From positions 3,596,001 through 3,660,000 of the forward strand of contig JAGYXB010000825.1 in the NCBI GenBank assembly GCA_022495005.1: a stretch of 64,000 bases of DNA. Reading direction: 5' to 3'. Under the pieces are notes generated by a model. That model was given only the letters and a program-made list of their open reading frames with translations, was not told the origin of the DNA and ran no database searches. Positions 22,205 through 33,990 of the stretch are shown one piece after another (within the stretch, counting starts at the first letter, position 1; every line of letters starts with the position of its first letter). This DNA is from Rhyacophila brunnea. Lineage: Eukaryota > Arthropoda > Insecta > Trichoptera > Rhyacophilidae. A program made the translations under genes and the position numbers.

Positions 22205-22640
22205 AATATAATATATACTAAAAATTCTCTATAACTCATTAGTTAGAAGCAAACTTGAGAGTGGGTCTATCGTTTGGGCCCCGCATCAGTTGAAGTACGG
22301 CCTTATGGTGGAGAGAGTACAAAAGAAATTTTTGAGACTCCTTTACTTTCGGTTGTATGGATATTATCCGTGGCTCTATCCGACTGATTTTCTTTTAGGG
22401 ATGCTTACATACTGTAGCTTAAAATTTAGAAGGGATCTTTATTTGGCTACATATTTTTCCAGACTTATACGCGGCGTAAATGTGAACTTTGCCATTCTTG
22501 GTGGTTTTGGCTTGTGTGTCTCTGATAATTACCTTAGGAATCGAGGGGATCCGTTGTTTGTTCTCCCACGGTGCAGAACTAACCTGCCATTAGTAATGCC
22601 AATTGGGAGGGCAATAACCAGTAATAATAAGCATACCTAA
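22205..22640 (+). pseudogene. Jockey/CR1-like reverse transcriptase C-terminal fragment
   Basis: Reading on the + strand gives LVRSKLESGSIVWAPHQLKY, then VERVQKKFLRLLYFRLYGYY, PTDFLLGMLTYCSLKFRRD, and ending around LVMPIGRAI. The pattern 'SKLE-GS-VW-P, IE-VQ-KFLR, L-L-SL--RR' is that of the post-catalytic region of Jockey/BS/X-type non-LTR reverse transcriptases. The open stretch starts upstream of the first in-frame ATG at 22290, so it is a truncated element and not a gene. A second copy of the first third follows immediately in inverted orientation. Fragments also occur at 11542 and 57680. Confidence 0.75.
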
Positions 22641-22815
22641 AAGAAAGTCAGTCAGATGGAGCCACGGATAATATCCATACAACCGAAAGAGGAGGAGTCT
22701 CAAAAAATTATTCAGTACCCTCTCCATCATAAGTCCGTACTTCTGCTGGTTCGGGGCTCAAACAGTAGACCCAGTGTCAAGTCTGCTTCCAACTAAGGAG
22801 TTATAAAGAATTTTT
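22641..22815 (-). pseudogene. Inverted partial Jockey-like fragment
   Basis: The reverse complement matches 22210-22400: words for ATAACTCCTTAGTTGGAAGC, GAAGTACGGACTTATGATGG and CGGTTGTATGGATATTATCC. It faces the + copy across a few bases and lacks the 3' half. The LE-GS-VW equivalent carries substitutions and the frame is broken. Confidence 0.7.
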
Positions 22816-22819
22816 AGTA

Positions 22820-25480
22820 CCATAACTTGGGAAGTACCCAAGACAAAGCCCAACATTTTTAGAGCTCTCATAGTACATTATAATATAGTGCAACCTATTT
22901 GTATTCATCATAATGAATTGATAATGGTATGATTACATCATATCCGTCAGGTATCTCACTATAGAATACAAGAAGTTAACAAACTGTTATTGTTATGTAC
23001 TTATATAGAATTTAGTTCGTTCACTTTATCCCATACTATCTCCAATTCTCTCATTGTTGTTTTTCGTTCCAGTATTTTTATTTTCGCCTTCGCGTTAAAA
23101 TACTGTAATATACCTATTATACCTTATACCTTATACCTAATATACCTTTGTCGTTTCCAGTGTCAAGGCTTCGATGTTCAAATTATGATCACATAATACT
23201 GTAAAGGCCGTTCAATCGACCATAAAGAATCTACCATCAAAAACAAAGAGTCGGGAATAAAAAAAAAACCAAAGAGAATAAAAAAAAATGTTAAAAACAA
23301 CAAACAAATCACCTTTATCGCATTTATGTATTCTATTTTCACGAATATATTCACACTTTTACACTGGACAGTGTCTCAGACAGGTGGTATCAGAAATATT
23401 TTAAACAATTCCATTATCTTCATTTGACAAAAAACCTGTTTCAGAAAATATTATGTAGATATACATGTAAGTAAGTTTAAATCAGTATGACAATTTCATC
23501 GTTTTATATTAATAATAGTTATTGTTTACGGGGCCGCACAGCATATATATATATATTAGATAATAAATACAGCTACGTAAAAATACTGCTAATTTTTAAA
23601 ATTCACAATTTGGTGCATATTCATCATTATATGCGCCGCGCACAAATAATAAAACTTTACAATGTGCGTAAATCAATGCTATAATAATATGTTTTAACAG
23701 CAGTAAATAACGAATTTACATAAGCAATTTAATATATTAATTTAATTTAGGAAATCCTAGTCATGTTAAATAATCATTCTCATTTTTATTTAGTCAGTAG
23801 CCTCTAACATCCACTATAATATTGGTTCCCATTAGAAAATTAGACTGGATCAAACTACTAATGGTCTTCTAACTAAGAGTTTTATATGTAATAATATTAA
23901 TATTTAGTTATATTTTGTGGTAAAATGATAAAATTTCTTAAATTGAATGTTTTGCCAGTGAGCCATTTCCGAAAAGGTCACACCGACATCAGCCATCGAT
24001 GATTAAATATCTGTCATTACTTATTGCTCACTTGAGAATTGTAGACAACACTAGTCGGGTAAGCCGCTTTATTTTAATTCTCTTATTTCTTCTTCTTTCG
24101 ACCATGTCCGATTCTAATAGGATCATATCGACTACCTCATGGAATAACACACTAACTCTAAATTATCAACTTTTCAGGAGAGCAAAAAAACCATTCAAAA
24201 AAATGTGTAGCAAAAGCCGTTTATTATGTGCAAATATTATTTAAATTATAATTTATATCTTTAAATAGAGTATCATTTAAGCATACAATCAACTTTTGCA
24301 AGACAATAATTTGGGAAATAATAGCCTAAATGTGTTTTTCCACGTTAAGTTTGACAACTAAAATATTACATCTAGATTTGGTGTGATTTTTCCCGTTTAT
24401 ATATTTTTAGAGGGTGTATATATCTATACTTGGTGTGTTTTTCCACGTAATTATTTTTTTTTTCATAAAAAAAGTACCACGTAACTTGAGATGGTGTTTT
24501 TTTTCATGCTAATTCTGAAAGATAATCTTAAATATCTCGACTTAGAGAGATTTTTGTTTTGACTTTTACGGGGAATGACATACTATGTGCTCTTAGTGTT
24601 TTCTCTCTCGATGATATTTGATTAAACCAAAAATATGTTTAGATATTCTGATGGAATATGAAGAGATTTTTTAATTAAACAATATTTTATCGCAATAAAT
24701 TACTGTATTTTAACCATTCAGTCAGTTTGAGGAAATTGTTTTATAGAACATAATATTATGGTAAAATAATTGCAAAGTTACCTAATGAATGTTCCACTCA
24801 ACATAATTATGATTGGTAGTATAAATTAAGAAATGATAGGATAGTTTGTTACCTATATATTTTACGTAAATTACGTTGCAGCATTATAAACGTTATGTAA
24901 ATTAAACTTTTTTAAATTAAGTATAGGAAAACTATCATATAATATACAACTGTATTCTTAAAATTAGATTTAAAATATGTAAAAATAGTACTTATAAGAC
25001 TTCTATACTTCTATGCAGCTACTTATTTCTATCGCACCTCACTTAGCTGTTTGTAAATGCCAAAGGTAACAATTAATAGCCATCCTATCATGAACAGTGA
25101 GATTATAGATGGCATATTATTTTCTCTTATAATGAAAGACTCATACTTCACTTTGTGACACAGTTAAAACTTTTGTAAATCAAAACATGCTGTAACAGTT
25201 GTAATGTGATTTTCTTTTGCACGATTTATATGACCCTGTTTCATCTCTCTCGAACGTTCTGTAAATAATAAATGTTGCTGATAATCACTTTATTTTTTAT
25301 TAAATATTTAATTTACTCAATTATTGTTTCCGTTCCTGTTCAGACGAAGAAATAAGAGAAAAATATGCCTTTATATTGGCGTTCAGTAGCAATTGGAAAT
25401 TGATATTATTTTGATCCAAATCATATGCTATATTGGGGAAACATTTTAACCATATTCAAATTCTCGTCTTAATATTCTTT
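22820..25480. other. Long AT-rich stretch with no feature recognised
   Basis: Only short random open frames. Around 24330-24510 three loose copies of a GTGT-TTTTTCCACGTAA word occur, without further structure. Confidence 0.45.
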
Positions 25481-25493
25481 TTGGCTATTTTTT

Positions 25494-25910
25494 CTAACAT
25501 AGTGGGATTCTTTTCTTATGAAATATATTATTAACATGTTCAATTATACTATTTTTTTGCTTCCTTAAGTGCATGAGAACGGTTGTTGTACCTGCCTTGA
25601 CTATACAATAGCAATTCTGACTCTTCCTTTTTTTAAAAGCACTCACCACCCACATATTTGAAATTGAAAGTGTTTGTAAAAGCATAGTTTTACATACTTT
25701 TATTATTTCGTTATTGCATGACAAACCATAAATAAGTGCTTTTAAACGTCTTAAAGAAGCTGGTAGTTTTTGGGTTTTCTTTTGCACTGACTTGTCATAT
25801 CGTAAGATGTAATCCCATTGTTTCTCATGATTGCCAATAATACAAAATGAATCAAAACTAACTTGACGTTCGGATTCACTCATTTTTAGGGCACATATTT
25901 GAATTGGCAA
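25494..25910 (-). pseudogene. Fragment resembling N-terminal domain of insect transposon-like proteins
   Basis: A 138-codon open frame on the minus strand. It contains CALKMSESERQVSFDSF, then IGNHEKQWDYILRY, a basic linker, LRRLKALIYGLSCNNEIIKV, CKTMLLQTLSIS and a basic region. The order 'C-K-x-S-x-x-x-R, F-x-x-x-W/I-G-x-x-x-K/R-Q-x-D-Y/F-I, V-C-K-x-M/F-x-x-T-L-x-I' resembles the start of a family of uncharacterised, repeat-encoded proteins often annotated in aphids and other insects. That is recalled, not checked. The rest of the protein is absent downstream on the minus strand, and the initiating ATG is probably not native, since the similarity begins near it. It lies in DNA without visible transposon tips. 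Confidence 0.35.
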
Positions 25911-27400
25911 GAATTTTTACATAGTGCTTCCATGGTATTCAAATATTCTTATATTCATTCACATATTCTTCACCTGAATTGAATGCTTTTTTGGCTTTCT
26001 TCCTTTTACACAAGTCTTAAATTACAGCTCTCTTCTTTTTCTCGATTCAAGTGTGTCAATTTATAGTGAAAATACTTTGTAGAGATGCACTAAGTAGGTA
26101 CAACGTCATGTCTGATGACGTGATGTCTACAAGTGCATTTATGTTTCAAGGTGGCAAAGTACTGACAGAAGTATACTGTTATTTATTATGCTCTAAAATA
26201 GAGCGATATATTTCATTCTGTGTAAGATCTGCTGGAGATTTCGTAATTTCTTCGATCAAATCATCAATCATTCCCAAATCTCCTCCAAATTTTTGCGTCA
26301 TAATAGCACACTGGAAGAACAACTAAAACCCGACAATCCAGGATCACTAGGACTATTCGGAGTCTTCAGATGGGGATAAAATCAACCTGGACTATCCAAT
26401 TTTCACCCAAACATGCAATAAACCTTTTAGACCTTTTTTACTACCATATTTATCATAAAAGTATAGTAAAAAGGTCAACACATGTGCAAAAATAGGCAAG
26501 TATTACCTTATTTACTTATCACAAGTCGTCATGGAATCAATACAAGAAGAATAATTATTGTAGGTTGTAAATTGGAAACTAATGGTGCAAATATGCATTT
26601 ATACGATGCTTACTAATAATAGGAAGACGTTATAGTGTATATTACGAAACACAGAATATTATAAACATTGAAAATCCTGTAGGAGCCAATAGTACAGACA
26701 GAATATTTAAGGTTGAATCATTTATAATTATAACCTAAAAATGTGTTGTCTGAAATAGGAGATTTATTTTTTTATTGTTTCCATCCTTTATTTTATTAGT
26801 CTCTTGAGCTTATTGTAATATTCGCCGAGATCTAGTTGGCGACATATTAATTAAATGCAATAGTTCATAACTTAAATCCATTAGAATTTAAATTCAAATT
26901 CCAATAGTACCTACCATAGGCCGATAGTATTAATAATAATATTAAAATTAGTCATTTTTGTACACAATAACAAAAATAATACAATTTTACTGTCACAAAA
27001 GCAATTTGTGATAATGAAAGTAGGTGCGATTCATTACAAAGGATAATGATTTTTCAATACAGTGTTGTTATATGTTGATAAAGGCGAGATTTGAAGGTGA
27101 AAGTTGAATTAGTGTCATATTCCACGGTGAAATCATAGTTAAATGATACACTAAAATGATTTGTGTAGGGAGCATGTATATTTTTTCCGAGTAATAACAC
27201 ACCAACTACAAGTGGATTATTATTCCATGTAATTTAAGATTTTACAAAAATGTTATATAATCATAACTCTACTTACGAGTATTATTTTAAACAGTATTTT
27301 GGGAGTTTTTCGAGAAAAAAATCCAAAAAAAAATTGACTGGTGTGGTATTTTTTTCTATGCAACAATAGCTCAAAAAACATAAAACACACTATTTCGAAT
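25911..27400. other. AT-rich DNA; one short minus-strand coding-like patch
   Basis: At about 26190-26300 the minus strand reads through GGDLGMIDDLIEEITKSPAD before a stop. This acidic piece could belong to the same decayed element as 25494-25910, but the link is not shown. Nothing else recognised. Confidence 0.35.
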
Positions 27401-27409
27401 TGGTGTGTT

Positions 27410-27629
27410 ATTACATGAGGCAGTCGAATGGGTCTCCACAGAGTAGAGGTTTGTATTAACAGATTTTTTTTACAAGAAATGGATGTCAGCCACTTGCTCA
27501 AGCTATTAAGTTCATACCCTGACAGACACAAATTGAAAAACAATATGTGTACTTGCCAGAACCAAGATTTTAACCTGGGACCATCGGCGTTATAGTCCAA
27601 CGCTTAAGCCGCGCGGCCACCGTGGGTGT
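27410..27629 (-). mobile_element. tRNA-derived SINE, family S1, inverted copy
   Basis: The minus strand begins ACCCACGGTGGCCGCGCGG and has the shared body GCAAGTGGCTGACATCCATT. The B box is damaged (GGTTAAAATCT). The 3' end is diverged and lacks the GATCGGACATGGTC and poly(A) tail seen in other copies. Confidence 0.82.
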
Positions 27630-27988
27630 CATTTAATAATTATTGTATCTTTAAAATATAAACCGATCATCGTCCGTTGTTGATTATTGGATTCACCCAT
27701 TGATATACTGTAGTATATCAATGAATTCACCATTCTCCCGCCTTAAAACCTGCATGTGCGGGCTGTGTACCACTGGTTGAAATGGTTGAGATGCTCCTTT
27801 TCCAGATTCGCATGCTCTCAGCTAGCAATTTCCTACTCAGCTACACCTCTGCCGGTATTTAACGATGAGCAGTCACTCTTAATTTGGGCAATCCATCTGA
27901 AAAAACGTTTTTCATCATGCACTGACCTCTTAAATTTGACAAAATATCGAAGTTTAAGTCGTTAAGAATCGAACGCGAATGTCCAGGT

Positions 27989-28539
27989 CAGTGACGTCTC
28001 GTGGGGGTTGGCAGATTGAGCGTCGCTTGGGAGCGGCAGTTACTCAAAGGGCGGCAAATCGAGGAGAATCATTAGGTATATATAGAAAGCTACCTAAACT
28101 TAGTAATAACGGAAATATCTTCCCATTAAAAAAATCAGCTCACTGGTTGGAAACAAAATAAACCTATCTATTAATTAGGTAATTACTATACAATTTTTAA
28201 TAGAACTTTATTTTTTTGTCGGGTTCCGATGACTAGTTTACTTCCGTTGTTCTTGGACGTCATGTTCTCCACAGTCACTCGCGAGTTATGGAAGTTGTCA
28301 GGTGTATTTTTAAATGTATCTATCTGAAACCCTAGACTCGCAATATTGTCTATTGAAGCAGAGATGGCATTTAAGTTAGATTTAGTAGTATAGGTACCTA
28401 TATCTTGATAGTAATGTATCCATACAACACAATTCTTAGATATTGGAGTCATGAAAGGATAATAAAAAGTACTGTATAAAAAAATGTGGCGGCATTTTGG
28501 CACTGCCATGGGGCGGCATTTTGTCTAGGGACGTCACTG
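27989..28539. mobile_element. hAT MITE family H3, copy 1
   Basis: Tips CAGTGACGTCTCGTGGGG and GGGACGTCACTG, flanked by a perfect 8-bp duplication GTCCAGGT (27981-27988, 28540-28547). The interior has GATTGAGCGTCGCTTGG and GGGCGGCATTTTG, shared with 51040-51410. Length 551 bp. Confidence 0.9.
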
Positions 28540-28547
28540 GTCCAGGT

Positions 28548-28970
28548 TGTTGACAATAGAAACATTCATACTCGTCTCCACCACCAAATTTTTAACGAGT
28601 TTGACTTAGAGGCCATCCATAGACTGAAACCGTATGCGGTTTAGTTCCGTATGTCGTAATAAACTTATGATTTCTGTTCAAGGAAATAATATATTTTCTA
28701 TGGATATCTTCTTAAACTATTGTGAAGCAGTGTTAGTTACTGACACTAGTATCTACCCAAAACAGTTGGGGCTTAATATTTAACTTATTGTCCATAATGG
28801 TTTAGTGTAATCACGTCATGGTAGTGATAAAATTGGAAAAAGTTTAACGAGACCTTTATTCAGTAATGGATTGAAACATCCTGAGGATAACTGTAAATAC
28901 ATACATGAAATAAATGCGTTTTTTTTATATAATGCTCACTCGCCCCAGCTACTGGCATGTTTACTTATTT
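28548..28970. other. No feature recognised
   Basis: AT-rich unique DNA between the H3 MITE and the CG-dense patch. No coding resemblance. Confidence 0.4.
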
Positions 28971-28979
28971 TATAATAAT

Positions 28980-29110
28980 ACACCATTATCAGTGCGCATG
29001 CTTTCGCGCGCTTTTTTCGGCCGGAAGCGCTTTCGGGGCGCGAGATTTTGCCGCCAAAACACGCGCCTAATGTAGCGGATATGAAACGGCCGTTCCCCGT
29101 TTTTGTCTAT
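28980..29110. promoter_or_regulatory. CG-dense patch with an E2F-like site
   Basis: About 130 bp are strongly enriched in CG dinucleotides (TTCGCGCGC, GGCCGGAAGCG, GGGGCGCGAG) against an AT-rich background. They contain TTTGCCGCCAAAA, which resembles an E2F element. It could be an unmethylated promoter, but no exon was recognised beside it. Confidence 0.22.
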
Positions 29111-30059
29111 ACGCTACAGTTCACATACCAAGCCCGGCAAATCATACCGTGCCAATATGTATTTTATGAAAAATGATATTGTTTTCATTAATGGGGAATA
29201 ATGTTTCACACACGGAAAACAATATTATTATATATTATTTGATGCTCCAAACGACAGCAGGTGATGTCAGTGTTTGGTTAGATAAAGCTTATTCTCATAA
29301 CTTAAAAAAATATATAAATAACTACATATTATTATTATATTCTGAAAGTTTGCCTGGTGCACTGAAATCTCGCCAATGCCATAGGTCAACATTTTTTTTA
29401 AGTCAATGTGTGGTTCCGTTACTGAATGACACTATTAGTTGTCATATAATATTCATAATAACTAGTGGGAAAATATGATTAGGTTGGTGTTTATTTTTAA
29501 ATATATTAAGGTGTTGGCTGTAACCTAAAAAATATCAATAAAATATATTAAAATGAAATTTTAAAACTCACTGCATAGGCGATTACCTTTAAGAGAGAAA
29601 GTCGTTACTTGGGTGAGAATCTGCTATTTTATTCTTTCCCTCAAAATATCAATAATATTATTCTTAACACTCAATTCTACTCCCACACTCTCAGGGTCTC
29701 AGCCAGTATTGCCGGTTTTCTTACCAGATCTGGCATTTTTCAGTAGTCATCTAGTGCAGTGCTCCGCAACCGGTGTGCCGCGGCGCATTGTGTCAAAAAA
29801 TGCAAATAATTTTGTACCTATATTATACAATACTTACTTAATGGCCAAATTTGCGTGCATGGCTGGTAATATATTTGAGCACCTGAATAAAATTAATAAA
29901 AAAATGTAAGGTAATGTAAGAATGAAAATTTTGATATGCTTTACTACCATAGGGATATTAAATAAGTTCACTACCATTGAAAAGAAGCAATGAATTTTGG
30001 GTTCGGCCCAAAAACTTATAACTTTGCTGCAAAAGAAATTTCATCATTATTTTCATACA

Positions 30060-30350
30060 ATCAATACGACTGGATTCGAAACCCTTTTGTAACCAATGCC
30101 GGAAATTCTATAGAAGCACTATAATTATATTCGTGAGGAATTTTATTGAATTAAGGAACGACTTGACGCTAAAAATGAATTTCGCCGATGTTCCATTGGG
30201 TATTTTCTGGATTTTGGTTAATAAAGAATATCCTCGAATTTCCGACAAGGCTATCGCAGTTCAGCTCCCATTTATACGACATATACCTATGTGAGCAACT
30301 TTTTTCAACTCAAGCTATAATTAAAAATGATAAGCAGTCATACTTGACGG
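30060..30350 (+). pseudogene. hAT transposase C-terminus with dimerisation domain, broken
   Basis: Across three frames one can read YDWIRNPFVTNAG, then FIELRNDLTLKMNFADV, IFWILVNKEYPRISDKAIAV, LPF and finally YLCEQLFSTQAIIKNDKQ. This is the end of the catalytic domain and the hAT C-terminal dimerisation domain (FW-x6-YP-x-x-x-x-x-A, then YLCE-x-x-FS) of the ZBED5/SCAND3-like group. Two stops occur near 30120-30135, and frameshifts occur near 30140 and 30280. The N-terminal BED finger and the DDE residues are gone. It sits in the correct orientation inside the element with hAT tips, so the pieces support each other. Confidence 0.78.
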
Positions 30351-30382
30351 GTGATAAGAACTTCAGGTTTCTCTTTCGTCAG

Positions 30383-30690
30383 AGCTCTAGTCTGGGAGGC
30401 CAGGCTCAGGGGGGGGGAATAAACACAAATTACAAATTTTCTCTAACAGTTAAAAAAAAGTCGCCTGTGGCGCTATATTACTACGCTGATACTAATATTT
30501 TTAAATATCCGATTGGGGAGTGTTTGTATTAATAAATACAAAAAATAGCTAAACATACCTACAATAAATACCATTAATTTCACTTCGAATACCATTTGAA
30601 AAACACTACCTACTTTAGAGTATCACACTGTCTTTAACCTTAGCGATAGGTAGGGGGCCCGCTTCAGCATGGGAGGTCCATATTTTGATG
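30383..30690 (+). repeat. hAT MITE family H1, partial nested copy
   Basis: GAGCTCTAGTCTGGGAGGC, AAAGTCGCCTGTGGCGC and GGGGGCCCGCTTCAGCATGG match H1 in order. The left tip is lost and the right tip is GGTCCAT. It interrupts the hAT element directly after the transposase end. Confidence 0.7.
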
Positions 30691-30783
30691 TATAAATTGT
30701 TTTACCTGTGGTGTGCCGCGGAATTATGGGAATACCTTTGGTGTGCCATGGGTGAGAAAAGGTTGCGGAGCACTGATCTAGTG

Positions 30784-31740
30784 TACAAAAATATTTTTTG
30801 ACACTCGCGACCAATCCTGAATAGGAACTTTTGTTGAACAATACATTCTATTTTCAATGTTGATTTTTCAATAACATTTACTATTGTATGTGGGACTTAC
30901 AATTCCTCACCTCTAGACTAAAAGTGAACTTGCCATATAGTCTAAATGGTTATCTTCTTTCCTATGTATAATGGACATACCATAGTTTTCCACCATGTAG
31001 AATTGAATACGGCTGATACAGAATATACCAAAAAGTCCTAAAATACCTAAAATGTGGACATACGATGATGGTTTACTTCTGAGCCACAGATATTATCATT
31101 ATTGATTAATTTAATAATACAATGCAATTCCACCATGAAAGTACATATTATCATAAAAGACATTCATATTTTATCTTGAGAAGAAAATATTTTACTTCAC
31201 CATTGATTTTTCTTCTGGCAACCATAAGGTATATATTTTGTTCAGACGATATTTTTGTTTTCAAGAAATCTAGCGTTGTTATTTTTTTTACCCCGTCTGA
31301 GGTATTTTTGTCAACGAGAGTTGGCAACACTCAACTCTTGCACTATTTAATTTGACAGCCGGGTGCGCCTGCCTGGTAAAGTATGAGTCTTTGGAGACGA
31401 GACACTTTGGCAACACGCTCAACGAAAACTGCTGGATCGTGACTAGGTGTCTGGAGTCTATGTTTGTCACTGAAGTCCATGCGCTTTATGGAATTTCTCC
31501 AACGTTTATTTGATGCCAAACTGCAGCCCTATAGAAGGATCTGCGATACGCTAAGCATAGATATCAAATAATATGCAAAACAAGGCTTAAATCCAGAAGC
31601 TTTGTGACAGCAACCGTAGGTACTCCTGAGAGTATGGAAAGCGGATATCGTGTCTGACGGTTTTGAAGAATCGGTTAGTAAAGCATTCCCTCCCTCTGGC
31701 GTCAGTCTCAAGTAATGTAATAAAATATAAACCACAATTA
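30784..31740. other. No feature recognised
   Basis: AT-rich DNA, slightly more CG between 31330 and 31560. No family resemblance in open frames. Confidence 0.4.
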
Positions 31741-31744
31741 GATA

Positions 31745-32165
31745 AATAATTATAATTACAAGATAAAAAGAACTTTTTATATACAACGTTTTTAAATTTT
31801 CTGTTGAATCATATAAACTTGACTTGCTAGCTTAAAAGATCAAAAAAATTTGTACTTGATAGAAATAATACTGAAACGTCTTTTTAATTTCCATAGTAAC
31901 GCACGTATATATTAATAATTTAGTTGCTAGTACCATCCGCTTTGCAACCAATAATGGTGTCGAAATTACTTTTCATACAAAACAGAATTAACTGAAAATG
32001 AATTCAATTCTACTTAAAGATGGCTAAAAGTACTTAAACAAAATGCGTTGGCATCGTGTTCTGACATTTTCTAAATGTCTAGCTAGTCGGGAAGGTAGTT
32101 AAAATCGATTGCAAGATTTGTACAGGAAAAATAAGAATACGAGCTTAGAAAAACGTTGTAATAAA
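31745..32165 (+). repeat. Dispersed repeat R1, copy 2
   Basis: Same start (TAATTACAAGATAAAAAGAAC) and internal words as 19655-20140. It forms an inverted pair with 33570-33990, ends outward. Confidence 0.75.
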
Positions 32166-32651
32166 TGACCAAGCCAGTAATTGCGGTGAAATATAAAGGA
32201 TTGAACCGTTATTTCCATTCAAGCTATGCATGCCCACTAAAATCCAACTACCTCGAGATTCTATAAGCTGAGGAAAATAGTATTGCCTATGCTAACTTTC
32301 TGGAGCAACATCCTGTAACCACGATAAGAATAAGACGCATATAAACAATGTATAATACTTTTCACAAAGATACAGTACGCAAAAAAGTGTAGTACGTGGG
32401 TGCAAAAAATCATTAAAACTTTTTAATGAAATAGAACCGATAACCGATGAAACAATAAATAAAATGCATGATACGTTCCTATCAATTCAACAATATAATT
32501 AAGATGTTTTTTTTAAGTTAAGTAAGTTAACAGATAAACAAACAGCGTGCTTAAACAATCAATTGATGATAAAAAATAGTAATAATTTATTTTAGTATTT
32601 ATATGAACCTAATTTGAAAACACTAAGTCTTGCTTTTCTCTCAGAGAACAC

Positions 32652-32940
32652 AGAATTAATTGCAACTGAAATACCTAACAGGCAACCGATCTCGAGTGTG
32701 GAAGAATATTTAAACACGTGTCAAGATAACGTAATGCGTTCTGGCAACTGCTTTCGGTTTATGCACTGACGCTTATTTAATATTAGTGTATTTGAAAGTT
32801 GCAACAAACAAACTATTGCACGTCTATAATGTGTGTTTCATTTTCGTATGACACTCACACATTCAAAACCTTGCTTCAAAATGTAGTATATTGGGGTATA
32901 GCCTATCTGAATTATATTTATTAATCTCTTCTTTGTTTTC
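32652..32940 (+). repeat. Dispersed repeat R2, copy 1
   Basis: Landmarks in order: ACTGAAATACCTAACAGG, AAACACGTGTCAAGA, TATGCACTGACGCT, CTATTGCACGTCTATAATGT and GACACTCACACATTCAAAAC. Copies at 34784, 38933, 53735 (-) and 55530. Unclassified. Confidence 0.75.
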
Positions 32941-33289
32941 CTTACACCACCCGCCGGGAATGGGACAACTGGATTCCGGACAATTGGACGCCGCACTGTC
33001 GTAGACACGTATACAGAACGTAGACGAGGTATTCTAATAAGTTTCTATCTACTACTTAGTAGTTTTAATTCTTCATAATGTATTCTTTATTGCGGATTGA
33101 AAATTACCATACCTAAGGTTTTATATAAAATAAAAAACTCTTTTTTCGTTGGAACTTAAACATATGCACGATTAAATTATTATTTACGTCTGCATATTAA
33201 CCTTCTCATCAACCATTAAATCATAATATAATCATTTAAATATAAATAATAATATTAAATATTTTTTTAAGTACCTAACGTCTATTTAT

Positions 33290-33395
33290 TTTCGAATTTC
33301 GTGGCGTCCAGTTGGCCGGTGCCAAATCGTCCTAGACCCCCACCGGCCACATCTACATACATGCTGGAGTATCCCAGGAGCAAAAACCTTTGATG
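33290..33395 (+). repeat. Possible RTE-like 3' end with (TGA)n tail
   Basis: The segment ends in ACATGCTGGAGTATCCCAGG and then TTTGATGATGATGAT, a trinucleotide tail like that of RTE elements. No coding similarity was found upstream. The word GGCGTCCAGTTGGCC is loosely inverted at about 32980. Confidence 0.35.
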
Positions 33396-33569
33396 ATGAT
33401 GATTTTTCTATGAATTGCAATGACAATAAGACTGGCAAGCAAAAAGTGTTCTAGGAGGTGTCGTGTGGTGGCCATATGCTCCATCTTAGATACGAAAAGA
33501 TTGTATTTGTGATATTGTTTACAAATGACTTTTTCTTTTTGAGCAAAATGTTTTACTTATTTTATTTTA

Positions 33570-33990
33570 CAACGTTTTTCTTAGCTCGTCTTCTTATATG
33601 TCCGGTGGTTGTTTGTCCGGTACAAATCTTGCAATCGATTTTCAACTAACTTCCCGACTAGCTAGACATTTGAAACCTTTATTATATATCAGAACACGAT
33701 ACCAATGCATTTTTAATACTTTTAGCCATCTTTAAGTAGAATTGAATTCATTTTCATTTAATTCTGCTTTGTATGAAAAGTTATTTCGACACCATTATTG
33801 GTTGCAAAGCGGATGGCCCTAGCAACTAAATTATTAATATATACTTGCGTTACAATGGAAATCAATATGACATGTCAAGTACATTTTTTTTGATCGTTTA
33901 AGCTAGTTAAGTCAAGTTTATATGGTTCAACAGAAGATTTAAAAACGTTGTATATTATAAAATGTTCTTTTTATCTTGTAGTTATTTTTA
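33570..33990 (-). repeat. Dispersed repeat R1, copy 3 (inverted)
   Basis: The reverse complement matches 31745-32165. Unlike copies 1 and 2 it keeps an ACCACCGGACA word near the 3' end, also present at 46010-46485. Confidence 0.75.

Larger units (their letters stand above)
29757..30775 (+). mobile_element. hAT transposon (ZBED5/SCAND3-like), internally deleted
   Basis: Tips CAGTGCTCCGCAACC and GGTTGCGGAGCACTG are perfect 15-bp inverses. A perfect 8-bp duplication ATCTAGTG flanks it (29749-29756, 30776-30783). GGTGTGCCGCGG lies inside both ends. It keeps part of the transposase (30060-30350) and has been invaded by an H1 MITE fragment. Confidence 0.92.
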
